The notes beneath the pieces are model-generated. The model made no database searches. It saw nothing but the letters and a program-made list of their open reading frames with translations, and had not been told where the DNA came from. The translations under genes and the position numbers were made by a program. 27,099 bases of DNA from the NCBI GenBank assembly GCA_964343305.1, contig CAYFJO010000112.1:1-27099 (forward strand), in the 5' to 3' direction. Of the stretch, positions 16,490 through 24,021 are shown piece by piece; position 1 is the first letter of the stretch; each line of letters starts with the position of its first letter. Origin of the DNA: CAYFJO01 sp964343305. Lineage in GTDB: Bacteria > Planctomycetota > Planctomycetia > Pirellulales > Pirellulaceae.

Positions 16490-17944
16490 ATGTCCAATCA
16501 AACAAGACGTAGGTTCCTGAAGACCGCCGCCGCGGCCAGCGCGGCGTTCCCATTGTTCACCATCGCCGGCACCAAAGCTTCTGGCAAAGTGATCGGGGCA
16601 AACGATACGATTCGAGTCGGCGTTGCTGGCATTCACGGACGCGGCGGTTCGCACATCGGCGGATTCGCGGGCATGGACAAGGTCCAGGTGACGTACCTGA
16701 TCGACCCCGACAGCAGCCTGCACGAATCGCGCAAGAAGAACGTCAAGTCAAAAGGCGGCAACGAGCCGAAGTGTGTCCAAGACATTCGCGAGGCACTGGA
16801 CGATCAAAACCTGGACGCCGTTTCCATCGCGACTCCGAACCATTGGCACTCGTTGATCACCGTCTGGGCCTGCCAGGCTGGCAAAGACGTGTACGTCGAG
16901 AAACCGATGAGTCACAACGTATTCGAAGGTCGAAAGTGTGTGGAAGCCGCTGCCAAGTATGGCTGTGTCGTACAACACGGAACCCAGCAACGAAGCAGCC
17001 AAGGGCGTGCCAACGAAATCGCCGCCTTGCAGTCCGGAAAATACGGCAAGTTGCTCGTCTCGAAAGGCTACTGCTGTAAGCCCCGTTGGAGCATCGGTCA
17101 CAAAGAGCCAGGCGATGCACCCGAGCATCTTGATTTCAACCTCTGGCTCGGCCCTGCGCCGTTGCAGCAGTATCACGGCAACCTGGTCCATTACAACTGG
17201 CACTGGTTTTGGGACACCGGTAACGGCGACACCGGCAACCAAGGCGTTCACGAAATGGACGTCGCTCGCTGGGCCATCAAGGACAGCACGATGCCCAAAG
17301 CGGTCTGGAGCGTCGGCGGCCGGTTCATTCCTGGCCAAAAGGATTACAAAGATCAAGGCCAAACGCCCAACATGCAGATTTCGGTCTACGAGTATGACGA
17401 ATGCTTGTTGCTGTTCGAAACGCGTGGCCTCGTCGGCAAGAACGGCGTCGATCGCAATGTCAGCAACGAGTACTACACGACCGATGGCATGATCAAGGGT
17501 GGCAAGTTCTATCCGAAAGATGGCGGCAAGGCCGAGTCGGTCAGTGGCGGCGAACCTCGTCAGGTGACTGGAGGCGGATGCTTCGGGGCGTTCATCACCG
17601 CGATGCGCAGCCGCAAGCCTGAGGACAACAATGCCGATGCGGAAGTCGCCCACTATTCGTCAGCATTGTGCCACTTGGGCAACATCGCGTTCCGCATGGG
17701 CGAACCGATGAAATTCAACAAGGAAGCCAACGAATTCGACGGCAACAAAGAAGTCGCCGATTCGCTGAAGATGCTCAAGGACAACTTGAAGGCCGTGGAC
17801 GTCGATCTGGACAACACGACTTATCAGGTCGGCCCCAAGTTGGAATTCAATCCCAAGGCCGAAAAGTTTGTCAACAACGACAAGGCAAACGATTTGTTGT
17901 CGCGAGAATACCGCAAGCCGTTCGAAGTACCTGAAAAGGTGTAG
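16490..17944 (+). CDS. Tat-exported Gfo/Idh/MocA family oxidoreductase
   Basis: This 484-residue protein has a twin-arginine signal (RRRFLKTAAAASAAFPLF, residues 6-23), so it is folded with its cofactor before export to the periplasm. The Rossmann part begins IRVGVAGIHGRGGSHIGGF (G-x-G-x-x-G type), followed by SIATPNHWHSL and the family signature YVEKPMSHN with the catalytic lysine. The C-terminal alpha/beta domain carries HYNWHWFWDTGNGDTGNQGVHEMDVARWA, typical of the large planctomycete subfamily. Its role is a nucleotide-dependent sugar dehydrogenase or related reaction such as glycoside cleavage by oxidation-elimination; the substrate is unknown. GGAG lies 7 bp before the ATG. It stands alone and is followed by a strong terminator. 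Confidence 0.94.
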   Translation: MSNQTRRRFLKTAAAASAAFPLFTIAGTKASGKVIGANDTIRVGVAGIHGRGGSHIGGFAGMDKVQVTYLIDPDSSLHESRKKNVKSKGGNEPKCVQDIREALDDQNLDAVSIATPNHWHSLITVWACQAGKDVYVEKPMSHNVFEGRKCVEAAAKYGCVVQHGTQQRSSQGRANEIAALQSGKYGKLLVSKGYCCKPRWSIGHKEPGDAPEHLDFNLWLGPAPLQQYHGNLVHYNWHWFWDTGNGDTGNQGVHEMDVARWAIKDSTMPKAVWSVGGRFIPGQKDYKDQGQTPNMQISVYEYDECLLLFETRGLVGKNGVDRNVSNEYYTTDGMIKGGKFYPKDGGKAESVSGGEPRQVTGGGCFGAFITAMRSRKPEDNNADAEVAHYSSALCHLGNIAFRMGEPMKFNKEANEFDGNKEVADSLKMLKDNLKAVDVDLDNTTYQVGPKLEFNPKAEKFVNNDKANDLLSREYRKPFEVPEKV

Positions 17945-17948
17945 CGAG

Positions 17949-17976
17949 CGATTGGCGATTAGCAATTAGCAGCTAG
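17949..17976. repeat. Heptanucleotide tandem repeat after the oxidoreductase gene
   Basis: Four consecutive degenerate 7-mers of the type CGATTAG/CAATTAG start five bases after the stop codon and run up to the terminator hairpin. Short heptamer arrays of this sort are known from cyanobacteria; here the copies are diverged and few. Confidence 0.55.
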
Positions 17977-17980
17977 TTTC

Positions 17981-18018
17981 GCAGCCCGGCTGTTCACAAC
18001 AGCCGGGCTGCTCTTATT
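17981..18018 (+). terminator. Rho-independent terminator
   Basis: GCAGCCCGGCTGTT (17981-17994), loop CAC and AACAGCCGGGCTGC (17998-18011) form a perfect 14-bp GC-rich stem followed by TCTTATT. It ends the transcript of the Gfo/Idh/MocA gene. Confidence 0.85.
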
Positions 18019-18135
18019 TGCCGCACGTAACAAAGACCAACGCTGTTGACCACTATGCAGCGGTTGACTTACAGTGGCCAGTACGCGCAACCTTCTCTCC
18101 ATTCCCCTCGCACAACGTCGTTTTCATCACCAGCA

Positions 18136-19242
18136 ATGACTACGCCAGACGACTTCGATCCGTATTTGAATTGGCTCGGCATCACACCGCATGAGCGGCC
18201 GATCGATCATTATCGATTGCTGGGAGTCGAGCGATTCGAGCCGAACGTCAATGCGATTGCCCATGCGGCCGAACATCGGATGATGAGCGTCCGCCAATAT
18301 CAAACCGGTCCGCGCGGTCATCACACCCAGCAGATCCTCAACGAACTTACGGCGGCGAAACTGTGTTTGCTCGACGCCAATACCAAATCAACTTACGACG
18401 CGGTTTTACAAGGGCAGCTTTCCGCCGCTCCCGTTCCACCGCCCGCGGATCCACCACCCGTTGCCGCGCCGATGGCGACTCCAGTCGCTGTCGCCGCTCC
18501 GCCACCGGTCGCCAAGCCCGTCGCCGAAGTCGTTGTGCCAGAACGTCATGACTCCGCATCGAACGAACTTGAAAAACCCGATCCATTTTACGCGCAGAGC
18601 TGGTTTCCCATCGCAACGGTCGTGTGTATCGTGTTAATCGCTGGGGTCGTTTGGGGGATCGGCGTCGGCATGAGCATGGCCAACCGCAAACCGCCGACGA
18701 AGGACGACCCAGTAGCGACCGCCACGGATGATACAGCGGACAATGACAATGCTGCAGGCACAGACGACAACGAAAAAGATCCGCAGTCTAACGACACCGA
18801 GCCCAATGACACCGAGCCCAATACGAACGAAGTCGTCATTCAACAGGAAGGCACGGGCGGTTTTAACTTCCCGCCGCTGACCGCGACATTGCAAGGCAAC
18901 GTCATCCTGGATACGCAGAGTGATCGTGGCGGACTCGCCGGTTGGTCGACGCCCGAAGACCTCGTTGCGTGGAAGTTCAATGTCATCCGTGTCGGTTTTT
19001 TTAAAGTCGAGATCAACTACTTCGCTGACGAAGTCGCCGCTGGGGCCAAGTTTCAACTCCAACTTGGCAAACAACAGAAAACGTTTGCCATTCGCGATTC
19101 GGGCGATCCAGGCAGGTTGGTCACCGACGAACTGTTCTTGTTTGTCCAGCGGAAGGGACAGCACGAGTTTCGCCTGCAATGTGTCGAATTCCCCGAGAAC
19201 GGTTCGTTCGTGCTGGATTCGATCAAGTTCATTCCCAAATAG
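18136..19242 (+). CDS. J-like domain membrane protein with a beta-sandwich C-terminus
   Basis: This 368-residue protein is of a type common in planctomycetes. Residues 1-95 contain DFDPYLNWLGI and DHYRLLGV, then a helical stretch ending NELTAAKLCLLDANTKSTYDAVL. This resembles a DnaJ J-domain, but the HPD motif that stimulates Hsp70 is absent. A proline/alanine-rich linker follows, then one transmembrane helix (about 156-178), an acidic Asn/Asp/Thr-rich linker (about 185-235) with a tandem NDTEP repeat, and a C-terminal beta-sandwich (about 245-368; TPEDLVAWKFNVIRVGFFKVEINY) like a carbohydrate-binding fold. No ribosome site is visible at any candidate start (TTG 18046, ATG 18055, ATG 18136); 18136 is chosen because MTTPDDFDPY is the family-like N-terminus. 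It probably links cytoplasm and envelope. Function unknown. Confidence 0.78.
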   Translation: MTTPDDFDPYLNWLGITPHERPIDHYRLLGVERFEPNVNAIAHAAEHRMMSVRQYQTGPRGHHTQQILNELTAAKLCLLDANTKSTYDAVLQGQLSAAPVPPPADPPPVAAPMATPVAVAAPPPVAKPVAEVVVPERHDSASNELEKPDPFYAQSWFPIATVVCIVLIAGVVWGIGVGMSMANRKPPTKDDPVATATDDTADNDNAAGTDDNEKDPQSNDTEPNDTEPNTNEVVIQQEGTGGFNFPPLTATLQGNVILDTQSDRGGLAGWSTPEDLVAWKFNVIRVGFFKVEINYFADEVAAGAKFQLQLGKQQKTFAIRDSGDPGRLVTDELFLFVQRKGQHEFRLQCVEFPENGSFVLDSIKFIPK

Positions 19243-19295
19243 GACGACGCGGGCTTTGGCCGGAAACAAAGGTTGCTGAGTGCACGCGGTGTTTA

Positions 19296-19358
19296 CAACG
19301 CAGAGGAACAAAGAGCGCAAAGATCCATTCACTTTGCGCTCTTCGTTTCTCTGCGTTG
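19296..19358. repeat. Long inverted repeat, 27-bp arms
   Basis: Arms 19296-19322 and 19332-19358 are inverted copies with 25 of 27 matches and a 9-base loop. The arms are built from CGCAGAG and GCGCAAAG words, as in widespread intergenic repeats of this word type. It lies in a 330-bp gene-free stretch after the J-like gene. No T run follows, so it is more likely a dispersed repeat than a terminator, although it could act as one in both directions. Confidence 0.75.
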
Positions 19359-19500
19359 TCTAAAAGAGTGCGCGCAGGAAGACAATATTGCCAGGAATTG
19401 TGGCGCGAAGTGTCAATCCGTCCATCCCGGACACGTTGCATTAAGTCAACGCGCGTTCACATCAGGCATCATTTCCACGGCAATTCCGTCAAGTTTTTTG

Positions 19501-19522
19501 GCGTACAGTTTAATTGGTACGC
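19501..19522. promoter_or_regulatory. Candidate operator: inverted repeat upstream of the membrane protein gene
   Basis: GCGTAC and GTACGC are perfect inverted arms separated by 10 AT-rich bases, ending 50 bp before the ATG at 19573. Arm length and spacing suit a dimeric DNA-binding protein. One copy only, so the evidence is weak. Confidence 0.3.
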
Positions 19523-19572
19523 GCGCTGCTGCCACTTGTGCGTCGCGCATCTCGATCTCACTGGAACACAAA

Positions 19573-20214
19573 ATGAAACATATCGTTCTAGCCCTCCTGG
19601 CAATCCTCAGCCTTTACAGCGTCGCCTTGATCGGCATCGAGCTGAGTACTTCGCAAGACTACGTCCACAACTTTTTCTCCGACATCGACGGCCCGGTTCC
19701 GTTCTTTGCGGTCAACACCACGTTAAGCGTCTTCTTTCTTTGGTCGACGGCACTGGTCTTTGCGATTTGCGTCGTTTGCACACAAGGCTTGCCCAAAATG
19801 GATCGGCTGCGTTGGTTTTTCCTGTCCCAGATCTTTGTCTTTGCGTGGCTTGGTTTTGACGATCGATTCAAGTTCCATGAATTCGCCGCCAGAAAGCTCG
19901 ACATTGGCGACCACTATATTTTGTTGGCCGTGGCGATTGTCGAATTGTGTTTGCTGGTGTTTCTCGGTGGCCGCGAGATCCTGCGTCGGCCGCATCTTTA
20001 TTCGCTCGGCGCGGCGTCCGTGCTGTTTGTTATCATGACGTTTTTCGACGCCTGCGTGCCAAACGACATGGTCCTTCGGCTGACCCTGGAAGACCTGGCG
20101 AAGACATGGGCAAACTTGTGCTTTCTCGCCTTCGCCTGGCAATTGTTCTCGGCTCGCGTTGATGAACTGAAGGAGGCACGGATTCGCGAATTGGCCAGGG
20201 GCCCAACGAATTAA
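19573..20214 (+). CDS. Six-helix integral membrane protein of unknown function
   Basis: This 213-residue protein has hydrophobic segments at about 1-24, 40-66, 75-91, 105-125, 133-152 and 165-185. Conserved-looking polar residues sit at helix ends: GFDDRFKFHE, GDHYILL and FFDACVPND. Their Asp, His and Glu residues could bind a metal, but I do not recognise the family. The open frame runs back to 19273, but that part crosses a long inverted repeat and shows no membrane character, so the start MKHIVLALLAIL is preferred; no clear ribosome site is seen. The ATP-grasp gene begins 35 bp downstream on the same strand and is probably cotranscribed, so the two may act in one pathway. Confidence 0.72.
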   Translation: MKHIVLALLAILSLYSVALIGIELSTSQDYVHNFFSDIDGPVPFFAVNTTLSVFFLWSTALVFAICVVCTQGLPKMDRLRWFFLSQIFVFAWLGFDDRFKFHEFAARKLDIGDHYILLAVAIVELCLLVFLGGREILRRPHLYSLGAASVLFVIMTFFDACVPNDMVLRLTLEDLAKTWANLCFLAFAWQLFSARVDELKEARIRELARGPTN

Positions 20215-20249
20215 CCAGCAATCCAATGGGCCGTGGGAGTCGGTTTGCC

Positions 20250-21531
20250 ATGCGTGCTAACAATACAAAAGTCCTCGTCCTTGGTGACGACCACCGCATG
20301 ATGTTGCCAATCATTCGCTCGCTTGGCCGGCGCGGCATCCACGTCCATGTTGCCTGGTGTTCGCCAGACAATCCCGCCCGTGCCTCGCGATACATTGCCC
20401 AGGCCCACGGCCTTTCGAGCTATGTATCTGGTCAGTCGCAGTGGCTCGCCGATCTCAACCAGTTGCTAGAACAACAGCAATTCGACTTGACGATTCCAGC
20501 CACTGAGGCCGCCGTCCATATCTTGCAAACGCATCGAGACGACCTCGTTCACAGCGATCGAATCTACTTGCTCGATGACGATGCCTTCCGAGTGGTGACC
20601 AGCAAAAGTCGAACCAGCGCATTGGCCGCGTCGCTGGACATTCCCTGCCCTCGGTCAATCCAGGTCGAACGCGATTCGGACGTTCGGTCACTTGTCGACC
20701 AGATGCAGCTTCCCGTTGTCATCAAGCCGTGCAGTTCGGTTCGTGATGAGCAACAACTCACAAAACACTTCGTTCGCACCGCCGATACGCTGGACGATGC
20801 CGTCGCTTACCTGAACTATCTCGCGGAGCAAGGAGCGGATGCATTGATCCAGCAGCGGTTCGTCGGCGAGGGCGTGGGCGTGGAACTGCTCGCCAAGGAT
20901 GGGGAAGTATTGGTCGGGATTCAACACCGCCGGCTGCACGAAACCAACGGACATGGCAGTACCTATCGCGAGACCACGCCGATCCACGACGCACTTCGCC
21001 GCGCCAGCGAGCAACTGGTCGAAGCGTTGAATTACACCGGCGTTGCGATGATCGAATTCCGCATCGACCCAGAATCAGGCGACTGGGTACTGCTCGAAAT
21101 CAACGGACGCTTTTGGGGATCTTTGCCTCTGGCGGTCGCTGCGGGAGCGGACTTTCCGTCGTACCTCTTTGAGATGTTGGTCAACGGCAAGACGGAGTTT
21201 TCGCAAGCGTTTCGTATTGGCGTCCGCAGCCGCAACCTGACCGACGACATCCGTTGGATGTGGCGCAGTCTACTGGGCAAAGGGAAGAGCTTTGCCGAAG
21301 AAAATGAGAACTGTTTAGGTTGGTCTGTGAACCCGATTTCGAATTCGCAATTCGTCAAGGACCTGTTTCGCGGGCTGCTGATGTTCGATCACATCGACAC
21401 ATTCAACTGGACTGATCCGGCTCCGGCAGCATTCGAACTTCGACAGATTCTGGCCAGCGTGTTTTCGGGGCTCATGTCTCGCCTCCGGCGAGGAAAACGT
21501 GCGGACGAATCTCATGACAATTCCGTCCCAG
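20250..21531 (+). CDS. ATP-grasp enzyme, 3' end lost in the assembly gap
   Basis: About 427 residues are visible. The N-terminal pre-ATP-grasp domain (KVLVLGDDHRMMLPIIRSLGRRGIHVHV) is followed by the nucleotide-binding part: LPVVIKPCSSV (ATP lysine), ADALIQQRFVGEGVGVELL, and the metal-binding AMIEFRIDPESGDWVLLEINGRFWGSLPLA (Glu and Asn near residues 283-285). This is the carboxylate-amine ligase fold, in a branch resembling carbamoyl-phosphate-synthase-like and peptide-ligase enzymes. It probably joins a carboxylate to an amine using ATP; the substrate is unknown. The start at 20250 is preferred over 20226 because GGGAG lies upstream, though the spacing is a little long (10 bases). No stop codon is seen before the N run; the end is unknown. 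Confidence 0.85.
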
Positions 21532-21631
21532 NNNNNNNNNNNNNNNNNNNNNNNNNNNNNNNNNNNNNNNNNNNNNNNNNNNNNNNNNNNNNNNNNNNNN
21601 NNNNNNNNNNNNNNNNNNNNNNNNNNNNNNN
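21532..21631. other. Assembly gap (100 N)
   Basis: Exactly 100 N, the usual placeholder for a gap of unknown length. An open frame happens to read through it and fuses the ATP-grasp enzyme with the cytochrome protein; this fusion is an artefact of the placeholder and should not be taken as a real protein. Confidence 0.98.
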
Positions 21632-21647
21632 TAGCGGAAACGTTAAA

Positions 21648-23984
21648 TTGAAAACGACCCCATTCAAGTGCCATCCGGCATTCGCTTCGCTGATTGGATT
21701 CGTAGCTGGGATTTGCTCCGTCTCCTTGGCTGCGGAATCAGAATTCTCGGCAGAACACATCGAGTTCTTTGAGGCAAAAGTCCGGCCCGTGTTAGCGACG
21801 CATTGCTATGAGTGTCACAGCGGCAAATCAAAGACCCTCAAGGGCGGCCTGCGTTTGGACGGCCGGCAATTCGCTCTGAAGGGCGGTGAATCGGGAACAG
21901 CCGTCGTGCTGGGAAAGCCCGATGAAAGTTTGGTGGTTCAAGCGGTTCGTTGGGAATCGTCCGAAATGCCGCCCAAGGGAAAACTGAAGCCCGATCAAGT
22001 CGCCGCGCTAGTCAAATGGATCGAGTTGGGAGCGCCTTGGCCGGATGAAGATTCGGCACCGACTGTCATCGCAGCGAAGACCTACGACTGGCCGAGAATC
22101 CGCCGGAAACATTGGGCATGGCGGCCTGTGGAAAAGCACATTGCGCCCGTCGTCAAGAAGATGGACTGGGTGAAAAACGAGATCGACCGCTTTGTGCTCG
22201 CCAAGCTAGAAGACGCAAAGCTCCAGCCCGTTGCCGCTGCCAGTCCGCGTGTGTTAGTACGTCGCATGTATTTAGATTTGATCGGTCTGCCGCCCACACC
22301 CAAGGAGGTGGAAGATTTTGTCAAAGCCGCGACAAGCGATCGTCAGGCCGCGGTCGAGGCGTGCATCGACAAGTTGCTGGAGTCCCGCCACTACGGTGAG
22401 CGCTGGGGGCGTCACTGGTTGGACGTGGCCCGATATAGCGACGGATACGGCGGCTTTCTCGACAAAGATGCCTTTCCGCAAGCATGGCGATATCGAGACT
22501 GGGTCGTTGATGCGCTGAATCGCGACCTGCCGTTCAATCAATTCGTGAAGATGCAGATCGCTGGTGATTTGCTCGGCGAGCCAGACGGAGCTTTGGCGAC
22601 CGGATTCTTTGCACTCGGTCCCACGTACCGCAGCGATGGCGGAGACCCGGACAGCGTCGCCCAAGCCAAGGGCGAAACGCTCGATGATCGCGTGGATACA
22701 TTTTCTCGCGGCCTGCTGGGACTCACGGTCAGTTGCGCACGCTGCCACGAACATAAGTTTGATCCGATTCCGCAAATGGACTACTACTCCATCGCCGGCA
22801 TCTTTAACAACACCCGTATCGGCGAGGCCCCTCTCGTTCCAAACGAAGTCGTCAAGAAACACAACGACCATCAAAACGCGATCCGTCAACTCGACGGAAA
22901 GATCAAACAGCGGAACAATCAATTCAAGAAAGAAAAACGCCAACCCAACGATCAAGAAAAACAGGAGATCGCGACCTGGCAAAAAGAACTGGAAAACCTG
23001 CGAAAGACCGCTCCGCCCAAGTACGACACCGCACACGCTTTGTTTGAGAGCGGTAGTGGAAACATGTCAGTGGCCATTCGAGGAAACCTCCGCAAGCCGG
23101 GCGAGCAAGCGCCGCGTCGATTTCTTCGTGTGTTAGCCGGTGAGAATCCGGCCCCGTTCACACAAGGCAGCGGACGCCTGGAACTGGCCGAGGCAACGGT
23201 TGACCCCGACAATCCGCTCACCGCGCGTGTTTTTGTCAATCGCGTCTGGCTTCACCATTTTGGACGTGCCCTGGTTCGTTCGCCAAGCAATTTTGGAACG
23301 CTGGGCGAAGAGCCAACGCATCCGAAGTTGCTCGACTGGCTGACGGCAGCATTCATCGAATCAGGCTGGTCGATCAAACAACTGCATCGCACGATCATGT
23401 CGTCGTCGAGCTATCAGTTGAGCAGTCAGTTTGACGATCGAAACTTCCAAACTGACGGCGACAATCAATTGATCTGGCGGATGAATCCCCGCCGGCTCGA
23501 TGTCGAATCGTGGCGAGATGCCTTGCTGACCGTAACTGGGGAATTGGATCGCAAAGCGGGCGGACCATCAACGGACAACATCGACGTCCCGCGACGGACG
23601 TTGTATTTCAAAGTCAGCCGCAACGGCGATCAATTCCGGTCGGATCAGTTTTTGCGGTTGTTCGACTTTCCGCTCATGCGGGCCACGGTTGCCAAGCGGC
23701 CGGCCAGCATCGTTCCGCAACAGTTTTTGTTCATGATGAACAGCCCGTTCATGATTTCCCGCGCTAAGGCTCTGGCCGCGCGATTGGAACGGGAGGCCAA
23801 GACCGACGAGGAGCAAATCGATTTGGCCTATCAACTCTTGTATGGCCGCGCACCGCGCGACGAAGAGAAACAAGTGGGTTTGTCGTTCTTCCAACTGACG
23901 GAGAACCCTGTCAAGGCGTTGTCGCCGTGGCAACAATATGCCCAGGTGCTTTTGAGTTCCAACGAATTCATGTACGTGCAATAA
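21648..23984 (+). CDS. DUF1549/DUF1553 planctomycete cytochrome protein (PSCyt1-PSCyt2-PSD1)
   Basis: From the TTG at 21648 this gives 778 residues, beginning with a signal peptide (residues 1-29, ending SLAAES). Order of domains: PSCyt1 haem domain with CYECH (Cys53) and SSEMPPKGKLK; PSCyt2/DUF1549 (about 160-370; DLIGLPPTPKEVE, RHYGERWGRHWLDVARYSD, SCARCHEHKFDPI with haem Cys363); a charged coiled coil (about 405-450); and DUF1553 at the end (ARVFVNRVWLHHFGRALV, SSSYQLSS, RRLDVESWRDALL, NSPFM). It is probably secreted or outer-membrane associated, with a redox role in polysaccharide breakdown suggested for the family. The true start may lie in the gap; the TTG has no good ribosome site. The DUF1501 gene follows at 24022, the usual partner. 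Confidence 0.9.
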   Translation: MKTTPFKCHPAFASLIGFVAGICSVSLAAESEFSAEHIEFFEAKVRPVLATHCYECHSGKSKTLKGGLRLDGRQFALKGGESGTAVVLGKPDESLVVQAVRWESSEMPPKGKLKPDQVAALVKWIELGAPWPDEDSAPTVIAAKTYDWPRIRRKHWAWRPVEKHIAPVVKKMDWVKNEIDRFVLAKLEDAKLQPVAAASPRVLVRRMYLDLIGLPPTPKEVEDFVKAATSDRQAAVEACIDKLLESRHYGERWGRHWLDVARYSDGYGGFLDKDAFPQAWRYRDWVVDALNRDLPFNQFVKMQIAGDLLGEPDGALATGFFALGPTYRSDGGDPDSVAQAKGETLDDRVDTFSRGLLGLTVSCARCHEHKFDPIPQMDYYSIAGIFNNTRIGEAPLVPNEVVKKHNDHQNAIRQLDGKIKQRNNQFKKEKRQPNDQEKQEIATWQKELENLRKTAPPKYDTAHALFESGSGNMSVAIRGNLRKPGEQAPRRFLRVLAGENPAPFTQGSGRLELAEATVDPDNPLTARVFVNRVWLHHFGRALVRSPSNFGTLGEEPTHPKLLDWLTAAFIESGWSIKQLHRTIMSSSSYQLSSQFDDRNFQTDGDNQLIWRMNPRRLDVESWRDALLTVTGELDRKAGGPSTDNIDVPRRTLYFKVSRNGDQFRSDQFLRLFDFPLMRATVAKRPASIVPQQFLFMMNSPFMISRAKALAARLEREAKTDEEQIDLAYQLLYGRAPRDEEKQVGLSFFQLTENPVKALSPWQQYAQVLLSSNEFMYVQ

Positions 23985-24021
23985 TGGCGATCGCAAGTCA
24001 ATCGATTCACGAGGGATGAGA

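Noticed and set aside
16748..17653. A 301-residue minus-strand open frame opposite the Gfo/Idh/MocA gene
   Set aside because: It is a codon-bias shadow of the strongly supported plus-strand gene, with no recognisable motif.
19273..19572. A 100-residue N-terminal extension of the membrane protein
   Set aside because: It crosses a long inverted repeat and is not hydrophobic. A membrane-protein-like start occurs at 19573.
22272..23036. A 254-residue minus-strand open frame opposite the DUF1549 gene
   Set aside because: Antisense to a gene with clear haem motifs; no family character of its own.
20226..23984. A single 1252-residue protein joining an ATP-grasp enzyme to a DUF1549/DUF1553 cytochrome
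   Set aside because: It reads through 100 N. The second part starts with its own signal peptide, and no such fusion is known to me.
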